A DNA stretch of 64,000 nt from JBCCXZ01 sp965228005. Its GTDB lineage: Bacteria; Planctomycetota; Planctomycetia; Pirellulales; Lacipirellulaceae. The stretch spans positions 248,001-312,000 of the forward strand of contig CBDDGV010000004.1 in the NCBI GenBank assembly GCA_965228005.1, given 5' to 3'. Every line of letters starts with the position of its first letter. The first letter of the stretch is position 1. Shown piece by piece: positions 35,803 through 43,825 of the stretch. The notes beneath the pieces were generated by a model, which saw nothing but the letters and a program-made list of their open reading frames with translations, was not told the DNA's origin and ran no database searches. The translations under genes were made by a program, and so were the position numbers.

Positions 35803-38703
35803 GTGCCCAAACGGTTCACCCACGCCGCGATCGCGTTCGCCGCCTTGGCGGTCGCCTACCAGGCGTACCGGCTGGTGGTCTGCCCGTTCATCGAGCCGCC
35901 CCAACGCACCGCCTCCGCCGCGTTCGTCCCGAGCGCCGAGCCGACGCACCGCTACCGCGACCTGCTGGCCGCGTACTTCCCGCCCAACCACTGGTGCCTC
36001 GCCCGCCCGCCGAAGACGATCGAGAACGACAACACCCTGCTGGTGATCGACGAGTACACGCCGCACCCCGACGACAACGGCCAGCTGAACATCAACCGCT
36101 GCGTGCTGCTGGTGTTCCCCACGCCCCGCGGCGGCGCCGACCCGGCGCCGGAGGACGCGGTGATCGTCGAAGCCCCCGGCGGCGCCGACCTGCACCTCGA
36201 CGGCAGCTTCCGAATCGGACCGAAAGAACGCGGCACGCGGCTGCAGAAAGGCCTGCTCCGCGGCGAGGTCACCGTCCGCAGCGGCATGCGCGAGCCCGGC
36301 CCGCAGGACGACCTGCTGCTGGTCACCCGCAACGTCTACCTCAACGAGAACCTGCTCCGCACGGAAGAGCCGGTGCAGCTGGCCATCGGCCCCCACCGCG
36401 CGACCGGCCGCCTGCTGGAAGCCAAGATGCTGCCCACCGAAGGCGTCGGCGGCCGCGTGGGGCGGATCGACACGGTCGAGCTCCACCACGACGTGCGTGT
36501 GGAGCTGGCGGTCGAGGGGCTCGACCTCGGCTCCAGCGACAACCCACAAGCGGCGCCGGCCCCGGCGGTCGTCACCAGCGGGGGGCCGTTCGTGTGGAGC
36601 CTGCCCAACGCCACGGCCGTCTTTTCCGAGGGGGTCCGCGTCACGCAGTCGCACCCCGGCGGCGTGCAGGACCGGCTCGACTGCCAAGAGCTGAAGCTCT
36701 ACTTCCAACCCGCCGAAGGCTCCGGCTCCGGCGGCATCGACCTCCGCCCCGCGAGCCTCGAAGCGCTCGCCGACGCGGGCGACCGCGTGCGGCTCGACGC
36801 ACCGTCGCAACAGGCCGCCGCCGAGTGCCAGCGGCTCTGGATCGACCTCGGCCCGCGGCGCGTGACGCTCGAAGACCTCGACGAGGCGGTGTTCACCCAC
36901 GGCGACACCGAGGTCCGCGCCCCGACCATCAGCTACCGCGCCCCGGCCCGCGGTTCGGGCGAGCAGATCGGCACGTTCCTCGCCTCGCCCGGCGGCCGGC
37001 TGAAGACCACCCCCGAAGCGGGCGACTCAGCGCCGCTCGAGGTCCGCTGGACGCGCTCCATGCAGCTCACCCGCGAGCAGGGCCGGCCCGTCTTGCGGCT
37101 GCACGGCAGGCCGAAGGTCTCGCTGCTCGGCACGGGCGATCTCTGGGCCGACCAGGTACGCATCGACCTGCTAGAGCGCGCCGGCCCGCAGCCGAGCGGC
37201 GGTTTGACCGCGGCGGTGGCGCCTGAGCGGCTCGTCGCCAAGGGGCAGGTGGCGATCGACTCGAACCAGCTCAACGGGACCGTCGGCCGGATGACGATCG
37301 ACTTCAACTACCCAGAGCCCGACGCCGCGACCGGCACTGCCGGCGCCGCCCCCGGCGCGACCCAAGACCTCACCGCCGCCGGCCCCGCCGGCCGCTCCTA
37401 CCGCATCACCGGCGGCGACCTCGCGATGCGCGTCAACGTCGTCGGCAACCGCCCGGCCCTATCCGCGATCCGCGTCGAGCGTCGCGTCGTCTTCCAAGAG
37501 AACAACCGGTCCGACCCGAACGCCCAGCCGCTCGAGCTCCACGGCGATCGGCTGACCGTGGAAGACGCCGACACCGAGGCGGCCCGCGTGGCGCTCGCTG
37601 GCACGCCGGCCGAGGTCGTGGCGGGCACGGCCTCGCTGGTCGCGGCCGAGATGCACCTGCTGCGGGGCTCCGACCGCATCGCCGTCGAGGCCCCCGGCGA
37701 GCTGCGGCTCCTCTCGGCCAAGAGCATCACGGGCCAGCCGCTCGCGCGGCCGGAACCGGTGATCATCCACTGGCAGCGATCGCTGAACCTCGTCGGCCGC
37801 GAGGCGACCTTCCTGGGCGACGTCCGTGTGGCCGGCGCCGGGGCGGAACTCGCCACGAACCGGCTCGTCGCCACGCTGAGCCGCGCCGTGCAGTTCGACA
37901 GCAACGCCCGCTCGTCGGGCCCGGTCGACATCGAGCAGGTCGAGGCCCGCGACGGCGTGCGCGGCATCGTGCGGCAGTCGGACCCCACGGGGCCCACCTC
38001 GATCAGCACGTTCGAATCGGCCTCGCTCAGCGTGAACCAGCAGACCGGCGCCATTGGCGGCGAGGGCCCCGGGTGGTTGGAAGTCGCCCACCTGGCCGCA
38101 GCCAACGCCCGCGTGTTCAGCATCGTCCCCGGCAAGCAGCAGGCGGAGCCGACCCCGCAGCGGCTGCGGTTCCTGCGTGTGGAGTTCATCCGCGGCCTCG
38201 CCGGCAACCTGCACGAGCGGCGCGTCGAGGCCGTCGGCCAGGCCCGCGCGGTGTACGGTCCGATCGACGCTTGGGAGCAGCGCCTGCAGATGGCCGACAT
38301 CGCCGACCCGCGTCCCGAGACGGTGTTCGTCGAGGGCGAGCGGATCCAGGTCTCCGAGAGCCCCGCCGCCGTCCGGCCCGCGGACGGACTGGGCGCCGGC
38401 GAGGTGCGCGTGGCCGGCAACGTGGTGATCGAGGGCAAGGCTTCCGACGGCAGCCTGTTTACCGCCCGCGGCGAGCGTGCCGCTTACGATCAGGCGAAGA
38501 CGATGTTCGTGCTGGAGGGCACGCAGCGGCGCCTGGCGACCATCACCCACCAGCAATACCCCGGCGCCCCCCGCCGCCCGCAGTCGGCCCGCAAGTTCAC
38601 GTACTGGCAGAACACCGGCGAGATGAAGGCCGAGGGCGTGAACAAACTCGAATGGACCGAGTTCGACGTCGGCCGCCAACCGGAGAGCGGCGTGCAGCGG
38701 TGA
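35803..38703 (+). CDS. Large LptC/LptA-like lipopolysaccharide export protein
   Basis: A 966-residue protein starting at GTG 35803 (an earlier in-frame ATG gives only arginine-rich nonsense). Residues 6-24 are a membrane anchor or signal. The body is a beta-rich series of OstA-like segments such as 'LLLVTRNVYLNENLLRTEEP', 'FSEGVRVTQSHPGG' and 'REATFLGDVRVAGAGAELAT', ending in 'TYWQNTGEMKAEGV'. Its position directly after kdsD and kdsC matches the LptC slot of LPS operons, but it is about five times longer than LptC or LptA, suggesting several fused bridge units spanning the periplasm. lptB is not nearby. Confidence 0.65.
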   Translation: MPKRFTHAAIAFAALAVAYQAYRLVVCPFIEPPQRTASAAFVPSAEPTHRYRDLLAAYFPPNHWCLARPPKTIENDNTLLVIDEYTPHPDDNGQLNINRCVLLVFPTPRGGADPAPEDAVIVEAPGGADLHLDGSFRIGPKERGTRLQKGLLRGEVTVRSGMREPGPQDDLLLVTRNVYLNENLLRTEEPVQLAIGPHRATGRLLEAKMLPTEGVGGRVGRIDTVELHHDVRVELAVEGLDLGSSDNPQAAPAPAVVTSGGPFVWSLPNATAVFSEGVRVTQSHPGGVQDRLDCQELKLYFQPAEGSGSGGIDLRPASLEALADAGDRVRLDAPSQQAAAECQRLWIDLGPRRVTLEDLDEAVFTHGDTEVRAPTISYRAPARGSGEQIGTFLASPGGRLKTTPEAGDSAPLEVRWTRSMQLTREQGRPVLRLHGRPKVSLLGTGDLWADQVRIDLLERAGPQPSGGLTAAVAPERLVAKGQVAIDSNQLNGTVGRMTIDFNYPEPDAATGTAGAAPGATQDLTAAGPAGRSYRITGGDLAMRVNVVGNRPALSAIRVERRVVFQENNRSDPNAQPLELHGDRLTVEDADTEAARVALAGTPAEVVAGTASLVAAEMHLLRGSDRIAVEAPGELRLLSAKSITGQPLARPEPVIIHWQRSLNLVGREATFLGDVRVAGAGAELATNRLVATLSRAVQFDSNARSSGPVDIEQVEARDGVRGIVRQSDPTGPTSISTFESASLSVNQQTGAIGGEGPGWLEVAHLAAANARVFSIVPGKQQAEPTPQRLRFLRVEFIRGLAGNLHERRVEAVGQARAVYGPIDAWEQRLQMADIADPRPETVFVEGERIQVSESPAAVRPADGLGAGEVRVAGNVVIEGKASDGSLFTARGERAAYDQAKTMFVLEGTQRRLATITHQQYPGAPRRPQSARKFTYWQNTGEMKAEGVNKLEWTEFDVGRQPESGVQR

Positions 38704-38726
38704 GTCGGGTTTTCACCGACGCGCGG

Positions 38727-38818
38727 CGGTGCCATGCCCACGCTGACGTGGGCATGCTGACGGAGGTGAGTGGTCTATCGGGAACCAGCATGCTCACGCG
38801 AGCGTGAGCATGGCACCG
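38727..38818. repeat. Twin-hairpin (REPIN-like) element, family C
   Basis: Outer arms CGGTGCCATGC...GCATGGCACCG with inner hairpins CATGCCCACG-CTGA-CGTGGGCATG and CATGCTCACG-CGA-GCGTGAGCATG. It lies between the LptC/LptA-like gene and a toxin-antitoxin operon. Confidence 0.75.
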
Positions 38819-38865
38819 AGTGATTTCATTTGACCACGGCTTGGAGGGCGTGTCAGACTAGATAC

Positions 38866-39126
38866 ATGCAGATCAACCTTCCCAGCGACGCCGAAGCACT
38901 TGCCCGCCAGAAAGCCGCGTCCGCCGGTTTTGGCGATGATATCTCTGCATATGTCGCTCACCTCATTACCGTCGATGAGGCCGGTGCAGAGAACGGACTG
39001 GACCCGCAAGCCAGCGAGGAGATCCTCCGCCGCGGTGAGGCCGACTTGGCCGCCGGTCGCACGTACGACATGCACGCAGCGTTGCTCGCCATGGGCAAAA
39101 AGAAGGGTTTCAGACCCGACCCATGA
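38866..39126 (+). CDS. Antitoxin of the second toxin-antitoxin pair
   Basis: An 86-residue protein starting at ATG 38866 (MQINLPSDAEALARQKAASA). The N-terminal half resembles a ribbon-helix-helix-like DNA-binding segment and the C-terminal half is charged ('SEEILRRGEADLAAGRTYDM'). Its stop overlaps the toxin start by ATGA. The -10-like CTAGATA directly abuts the ATG. Confidence 0.75.
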   Translation: MQINLPSDAEALARQKAASAGFGDDISAYVAHLITVDEAGAENGLDPQASEEILRRGEADLAAGRTYDMHAALLAMGKKKGFRPDP

Positions 39127-39443
39127 CCTATCGGGTGATCATCACGCAAGCCGCGTTGGATGACGTCGAACAGTTCCTCGATTACCTCATCGACGACCAG
39201 CAGGCGCCCCTCACGGCTGAGCGGTGGTGGAACAAGGCACTCGGCCGGGTCTTGACGCTCAAAGAGCATCCGCACCGCTGCCCGTACGCACCAGAGAACT
39301 CGCTCCGCGATTACACCATCCGAGCGATGCGCGTCGATAGCCACCTATTCCTGTACCGCGTCTGCGACGAAGAGGCCGTTGTCGAGGTGTTCGGCTTCCG
39401 TCATGGGGCGATGCTGCCGAGAGAAGAAGAATTGCCGGAATAG
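39123..39443 (+). CDS. ParE/RelE-superfamily toxin
   Basis: A 106-residue protein with the ParE/RelE fold: 'MTYRVIITQAALDDVEQFLD' then 'LGRVLTLKEHPHRCPYAPEN' and the beta-strand 'SHLFLYRVCDEEAVVEVFGF', ending in a conserved histidine-rich GFRHGAM. RelE/ParE toxins usually pair with the upstream antitoxin. The match is better than for the toxin at 23674. Confidence 0.82.
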   Translation: MTYRVIITQAALDDVEQFLDYLIDDQQAPLTAERWWNKALGRVLTLKEHPHRCPYAPENSLRDYTIRAMRVDSHLFLYRVCDEEAVVEVFGFRHGAMLPREEELPE

Positions 39444-39472
39444 GACGCAACTACCGCGATTGGAAAGCACTA

Positions 39473-40087
39473 ATGCGGCACTTCTCATACCAGTGGTACG
39501 AAGAAGCGATTCTTGTGCCTGCGTTGTGTTCCTTTGCGGGCGTGACGGTGATTCAGATTGCCCGTTACTTTTTGAGGAAGAAGCCCAGAGCTTACCGCGT
39601 GTTTTGGCTGTGGCTCGTAATCCCATCAAGCTTATGGTGCGGCGTTGCGATGATCGAGTTTTTGTTCAATTTCTTCCGCTGGGACGAACTCGCTTTTGCG
39701 CCGCCGGCGCTAGTCTGCGGTGCTTTGGTGGCGAAGACCAGAGATTGGTTGCCTCTTGGTCGGTACCTTCTGCTGCTTGTAACCGTCTTTGTGCTCCAGT
39801 ATCTCCTCGCGTGCGGCTTCGAGTATCTAGTAAGAGAATTCTCTCCGCCCGTCACTCCCCCTAGAGGAAATGCTGGCGGTGGCGGCATGTCATTCATTGG
39901 TCACAGGCTGGACGACACCCTGAGCGGAACATTCTGGATACTCTACAAGTTGCCTGGTGTATTACTCTTCGTCTGCCTCATAACAGTCCCGCCTAGGGAC
40001 GTCAGTATCACAGAATCATGTCTCTGTGCACTGAAGACAGTTGGACGAAGGTTCAGGCCGAGAGCTGATCAAGACGAATCGGTTTGA
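39473..40087 (+). CDS. Hypothetical polytopic membrane protein, low GC
   Basis: A 204-residue protein with about five hydrophobic segments ('VFWLWLVIPSSLWCGVAMIE', 'YLLLLVTVFVLQYLLACGFE') and a glycine-rich loop. Codon use and GC content are clearly lower than those of flanking genes, suggesting recent acquisition along with the toxin-antitoxin pair. No family recognised. Confidence 0.6.
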   Translation: MRHFSYQWYEEAILVPALCSFAGVTVIQIARYFLRKKPRAYRVFWLWLVIPSSLWCGVAMIEFLFNFFRWDELAFAPPALVCGALVAKTRDWLPLGRYLLLLVTVFVLQYLLACGFEYLVREFSPPVTPPRGNAGGGGMSFIGHRLDDTLSGTFWILYKLPGVLLFVCLITVPPRDVSITESCLCALKTVGRRFRPRADQDESV

Positions 40088-40163
40088 TGATCCTACTTGG
40101 CTGCAAGAAACCAGTACTCCCTCCGCGTCCTCTGCGACCTCCGCAGTTCCACCTAACCCCGCC

Positions 40164-40868
40164 TCAAACCACCCGCAGCCGCTCGCGCTCCAACCGCTCG
40201 CTCACAAACCCCACGGCCCGCTCCAGCATCGCCGCCTCGTACTCCGCCGGCGGCAGCGCCGTCTCCAGGTCGCACTCGTGCATCACACCGAGCGAGAAGA
40301 GTTTCATCTTCAGCCGGTCGGACGACTCGAACCACTCGTAGTCTTCAGGGTTCGCACAAAACCACTGGTTCCGCGGCCAGTTGAGCGGGTGGATGTGCAG
40401 CGTCGCCGAGTCCTGCCGGGCGTCCTCGCCGTCGCGGTACAGCGCGCGGAGCGCGGGGTCTCCCGCTTCGAGCACGTTCTGGCAGTCGACCTTCGGGCTC
40501 ACCGCCGCGGCCACCGGCAGCGTGTCGGGGTGCTTGTAAGCCAGCCGCAGGGCGCCCTGCCCCCCCATGCCGACGCCGAGTAAACCCACAGCCGGCGGCT
40601 CGATGCCGTGTGCCTCGGCAATCCACGGCAGCAGGCGTTCGAGCACCCACCGCTCGGCGGTCAGCTCTGCGTCCCACTCCGGCAACAGCCGGTCCGACCA
40701 CCACGTGCGGCCGCCGTCGGGGGCGACCAGGCCGAGGCCGAGCCCGGCGAGACGCTCGGGCAAGACCGCGGGCACAGCGCCGTCTTCGTCGTGCAGGTAG
40801 AGCACCACGCCGCGGGCCTCGGCGGGCATCCAGACCCGGCAAGAGTGGCCGGCGACTTCTGTCAGCAC
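40164..40868 (-). CDS. Putative esterase, alpha/beta-hydrolase fold
   Basis: A 234-residue protein from GTG 40868 (VLTEVAGHSCRVWMPAEARG). The nucleophile elbow is GVGMGGQG, which is unusual: methionine replaces the usual catalytic serine at the family's G-x-S-x-G position, so activity as a classical esterase is doubtful. The oxyanion region VVLYLHDEDG and the C-terminal MHECDLETALPP (candidate histidine) are in place. It may be an inactive homologue or a differently working member. It is divergent from the glycosyltransferase at 40859. Confidence 0.65.
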   Translation of the reverse strand: MLTEVAGHSCRVWMPAEARGVVLYLHDEDGAVPAVLPERLAGLGLGLVAPDGGRTWWSDRLLPEWDAELTAERWVLERLLPWIAEAHGIEPPAVGLLGVGMGGQGALRLAYKHPDTLPVAAAVSPKVDCQNVLEAGDPALRALYRDGEDARQDSATLHIHPLNWPRNQWFCANPEDYEWFESSDRLKMKLFSLGVMHECDLETALPPAEYEAAMLERAVGFVSERLERERLRVV

Positions 40869-41842
40869 GCCCGGCCATCGCCGCCGGCACGGCCCTCGGC
40901 GCCCGCTGGGGGCGCGACCCGGTGGCCCGCCGCCGGCTGCGTCGGCTCGTTGCCGCTGAGCGACCAGACATCGTCCACGCCTGGGACGGGCCCTCCCTGG
41001 CCGCCGCCGGCGCCGCGCTGCGCGGCGACTCGGGGCCCGCACTGACCGCAACGCTCGCCGACCCGCCGCCCGCGAGATGCGCTGCCGCCGCGCGGAAAGC
41101 CGCCGGGTTCGTCGTGAGCGACCGAGCCGTCGCCAGCAGGCTGCAGCGCTTGGGTGTCGAACCGGCCCGGGTTGCCGTCGCCGGACGGTTCGCCCTGCCA
41201 ACCGACCCCGCCGCCGACCCTGGGGAGTTCCGCCGGACCTGGCAGATCGACCCAGAAGCCCCCATCGTGGCCGCCGCGGCGCACCTCACACGGGAGGCCA
41301 ACCTTGCGGACACGATCTGGGGCTTCGAGCTGCTCCGCCTGCTGCACCCTCAAGCGGTGCTGGTCATCGCCGGAGAGGGGCCCGACCGCCACCGGCTCGA
41401 GCGGCAGGTGCGGCTGATGAGCGAAGCGGCCAGCGCCCGGTTTGTTTCGGGTGAGTGCTTCAGCGATATGCTCGGCTCCGCCGCGTTGTTCTGCGACCAG
41501 GGCGTCGGCGACCGCTGGCCCGTCGAAGCGCTCGCCGCGGTCTCGGCCGGCGTTCCCACGGTTGCGACCGCCCGCCCGCGGACACGCGCGGCACTGGCCG
41601 ACGCAGAACACGGTCACCTCGTCGCGCACGGCGACCGGGCCGCGTTCGGCCGCATCGGCGACCGGGTCCTGGCCGCGTGGGAGCAGCCCTGCGCGGAGCA
41701 CACTGTGCAGTCGCTCCGCAAGCAGGGCCCTACCGCAGGCTCGGCGATCGCCCGAGAGATAGATGCGCTCTACGCTCGCGTGCTCAACACGCAGACGCCG
41801 CTAGCAGTTGCGGGCGGAGCAGTTCGCCGTCAGGCGATCTGA
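40859..41842 (+). CDS. GT4-type glycosyltransferase, probably missing its N-terminus
   Basis: About 327 residues are readable. The GT-B core is visible: 'RPDIVHAWDGPSLAAAGAAL' near the beginning, then 'PIVAAAAHLTREANLADTIW', VLVIAGEGPDRHRLE and the glutamate-containing VEALAAVSAGVPTVA at the donor site. Homologous proteins have 60-80 residues before the RPDIVHAW block, but upstream of 40859 the same frame runs into the divergent esterase and lacks ATG, GTG or TTG. The gene is either 5' truncated or starts at GTG 40922. Confidence 0.65.
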   Translation: MSARPAIAAGTALGARWGRDPVARRRLRRLVAAERPDIVHAWDGPSLAAAGAALRGDSGPALTATLADPPPARCAAAARKAAGFVVSDRAVASRLQRLGVEPARVAVAGRFALPTDPAADPGEFRRTWQIDPEAPIVAAAAHLTREANLADTIWGFELLRLLHPQAVLVIAGEGPDRHRLERQVRLMSEAASARFVSGECFSDMLGSAALFCDQGVGDRWPVEALAAVSAGVPTVATARPRTRAALADAEHGHLVAHGDRAAFGRIGDRVLAAWEQPCAEHTVQSLRKQGPTAGSAIAREIDALYARVLNTQTPLAVAGGAVRRQAI

Positions 41843-42138
41843 TCGGCGATCGACTTCCGCACGCGGGAGGTGCAGCTGGAGGTGTCGATCCGCGGCGGCT
41901 GCCAAGGCTGGTTCTCCAGACCCACCTCGCCGCCGACCGCGCGGCGGATGGTTTCCGACCGCGACCAGCGGCTGCGGATGTCGGCGCACCCGGCGGCGAT
42001 CTCCGCCGGCGTCGGCAGGTAGGCGGGCCGGGCCCGGCGGGTCGTGTCTTCCGCGTAGGCTCCTTCCGGGGATTCCCCGTCGAAGGGGTCCTCGCCGAGG
42101 AATTCGTCAACGGGCGTCTGTGGCGCCAAGGGCGTCAT
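41830..42138 (-). CDS. Small conserved-type hypothetical protein
   Basis: A 102-residue protein starting at ATG 42138. It contains 'AYLPTPAEIAAGCADIRSRW' followed by SRSETIRRAVGGEVG and a tryptophan/proline segment. It resembles short planctomycete hypothetical proteins with a 'LPTPEEIAxxCxxIRxxW' box. No enzymatic motif is visible. Its 3' end overlaps the glycosyltransferase end by 13 bases on the opposite strand. Confidence 0.6.
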   Translation of the reverse strand: MTPLAPQTPVDEFLGEDPFDGESPEGAYAEDTTRRARPAYLPTPAEIAAGCADIRSRWSRSETIRRAVGGEVGLENQPWQPPRIDTSSCTSRVRKSIADQIA

Positions 42139-42577
42139 GCTGGGGCTCTCTAAGGGGGTGGGCTCGCTCGTTCCGGGTCTCGCTTGTCCGTTGGGTGCGT
42201 CGCACGGCCGCCGGCGGGACGGTAGACCCCGCAACGGGCGGTTGAACGCCGTCATCGGGCCGACCAGAGGAGAAAGAAGCCGGGGCCGGGCCACGCTGGA
42301 GTGGCGGGCAAAGGTGGGCATCCAAGAAGCGAGGACCCAACCCCGGCAGGCGGTTTGCCGATAACAGGCAGGGTTATACGGACCGCAAATTGCGTTTGTG
42401 TGTGAGAATTGCGAAGACTCGGCGAAGATCGCCAAACCTGTGCTAGCCAGCGGCTTTTTCACTCAGCTATCGGAAAAACCGCGGAAAACCTACACTGCCA
42501 GAGAGCGGGCGCTTGCGCGATTCAGCGAGGCGCGTCCGCAACAACCCACAACGCCAGGGAGGCGAGCAGCCGGGAAA
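42139..42577. other. Divergent spacer upstream of glgC
   Basis: A 439-bp gap between the small protein (minus) and glgC (plus). A TTATAC box with an upstream TTGCCG lies at 42355-42379, but the spacing (14 bases) is poor. Frames extending glgC upstream are arginine-rich and not credible. Nothing else is recognised. Confidence 0.4.
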
Positions 42578-43813
42578 ATGAAGGACATCCTCGCGGTGGT
42601 ATTGGCGGGCGGCAAAGGCACCAGACTGGAGCCGCTCACGCGCGATCGGGCCAAGCCCGCCGTCCCCTTCGGCGGAGTCTACCGGATCATCGACTTCACG
42701 CTCTCCAACTGCCTCAACAGCGGCATCCGCAAGATCCTGGTGCTCACCCAGTACAAGGCGATGAGCCTCGCCCGGCACATCACCCACGGCTGGCGGCACC
42801 TCCTCTGCCGCGAGCTCGGCGAGTTCATCGACGTGGTGCCGCCCCAGCAGCGGATCGACGACCAGTGGTACCAGGGCACCGCCGACGCGGTGTACCAGAA
42901 TATCTACACGCTGGAGAAGGAGCGGCCCGAGCACGTCGTGATCCTCGCCGGCGACCACATCTACAAGATGGACTACAGCAAGATGGTCGCCTTCCACGGC
43001 GAGCACGCCGCCGAGCTGACCATCGCCGCGATGCGCGTGCCCATCGACGAGGCCCGCGCCTTCGGCGTGATGCAGATCGACGAGACCGGCCGGGTGATCG
43101 GCTTCGAGGAAAAGCCGGCCAACCCCAAGCCGATCCCCGGCGACGACAAGCACGCGCTGGCGTCGATGGGCATCTACGTCTTCAACACGCACTTCCTGTT
43201 CGACCAGCTCTGCCAGGACGCCACGCTCCCCGAGAGCGCGCACGACTTCGGGCGGAACATCATCCCCTCGATCATCGACGCCCACCGCGTGATGGCGTTC
43301 CCGTTCCAGGACGAGAACAACAAGGCCGACGCCTACTGGCGCGACGTGGGGACGATCGACGCCTACTTCGAGGCCAACCTCGAGCTGATCGGCGTCGACC
43401 CGCTTCTGAACCTCTACGACTACCACTGGCCGGTGCGGACCGACCAGCCGAACCTGCCGCCGCCGAAGTTCGTGTTCGACGAAGACAGCGGCCGCCGCGG
43501 CGAGGCCCACGACAGCATGGTCGCCTCCGGCGCCATCGTCGCGGGCGGGCTCGTCTGCCGCTCGGTGCTCGGCCCCAAGGTGCGCATCGAGGAGCGGGCC
43601 GACGTGCACGACTCGATCCTCTTCAACGGCGTCCGCATCGGCCGCGACGCCAAGGTCCACCGGGCCATTATCGAGAAGAACGTCTTCGTCCCAGACGGCG
43701 TGGAGATCGGCCTCGACGCCGATCAGGACCGCGCCCGCGGCTTTACGGTCTCCGAGGGCGGCGTGGTGGTGGTGCCCAACATGGACATCCAGGCGGCGGT
43801 GGTGCAGCGCTAA
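42578..43813 (+). CDS. glgC: Glucose-1-phosphate adenylyltransferase
   Basis: A 411-residue enzyme making ADP-glucose for glycogen synthesis. The pyrophosphorylase motif VLAGGKGTRLEPLTRDRAKP is at residues 8-27; 'YRIIDFTLSNCLNSGIRKIL' and the substrate loop GTADAVYQNIYTLEKERPEH follow. The C-terminal left-handed beta-helix ends in VVVPNMDIQAAVV. It starts at ATG 42578 just after a purine-rich GGGAAA. No other glg genes are adjacent. Confidence 0.97.
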   Translation: MKDILAVVLAGGKGTRLEPLTRDRAKPAVPFGGVYRIIDFTLSNCLNSGIRKILVLTQYKAMSLARHITHGWRHLLCRELGEFIDVVPPQQRIDDQWYQGTADAVYQNIYTLEKERPEHVVILAGDHIYKMDYSKMVAFHGEHAAELTIAAMRVPIDEARAFGVMQIDETGRVIGFEEKPANPKPIPGDDKHALASMGIYVFNTHFLFDQLCQDATLPESAHDFGRNIIPSIIDAHRVMAFPFQDENNKADAYWRDVGTIDAYFEANLELIGVDPLLNLYDYHWPVRTDQPNLPPPKFVFDEDSGRRGEAHDSMVASGAIVAGGLVCRSVLGPKVRIEERADVHDSILFNGVRIGRDAKVHRAIIEKNVFVPDGVEIGLDADQDRARGFTVSEGGVVVVPNMDIQAAVVQR

Positions 43814-43825
43814 CCGGCCGTCCGG

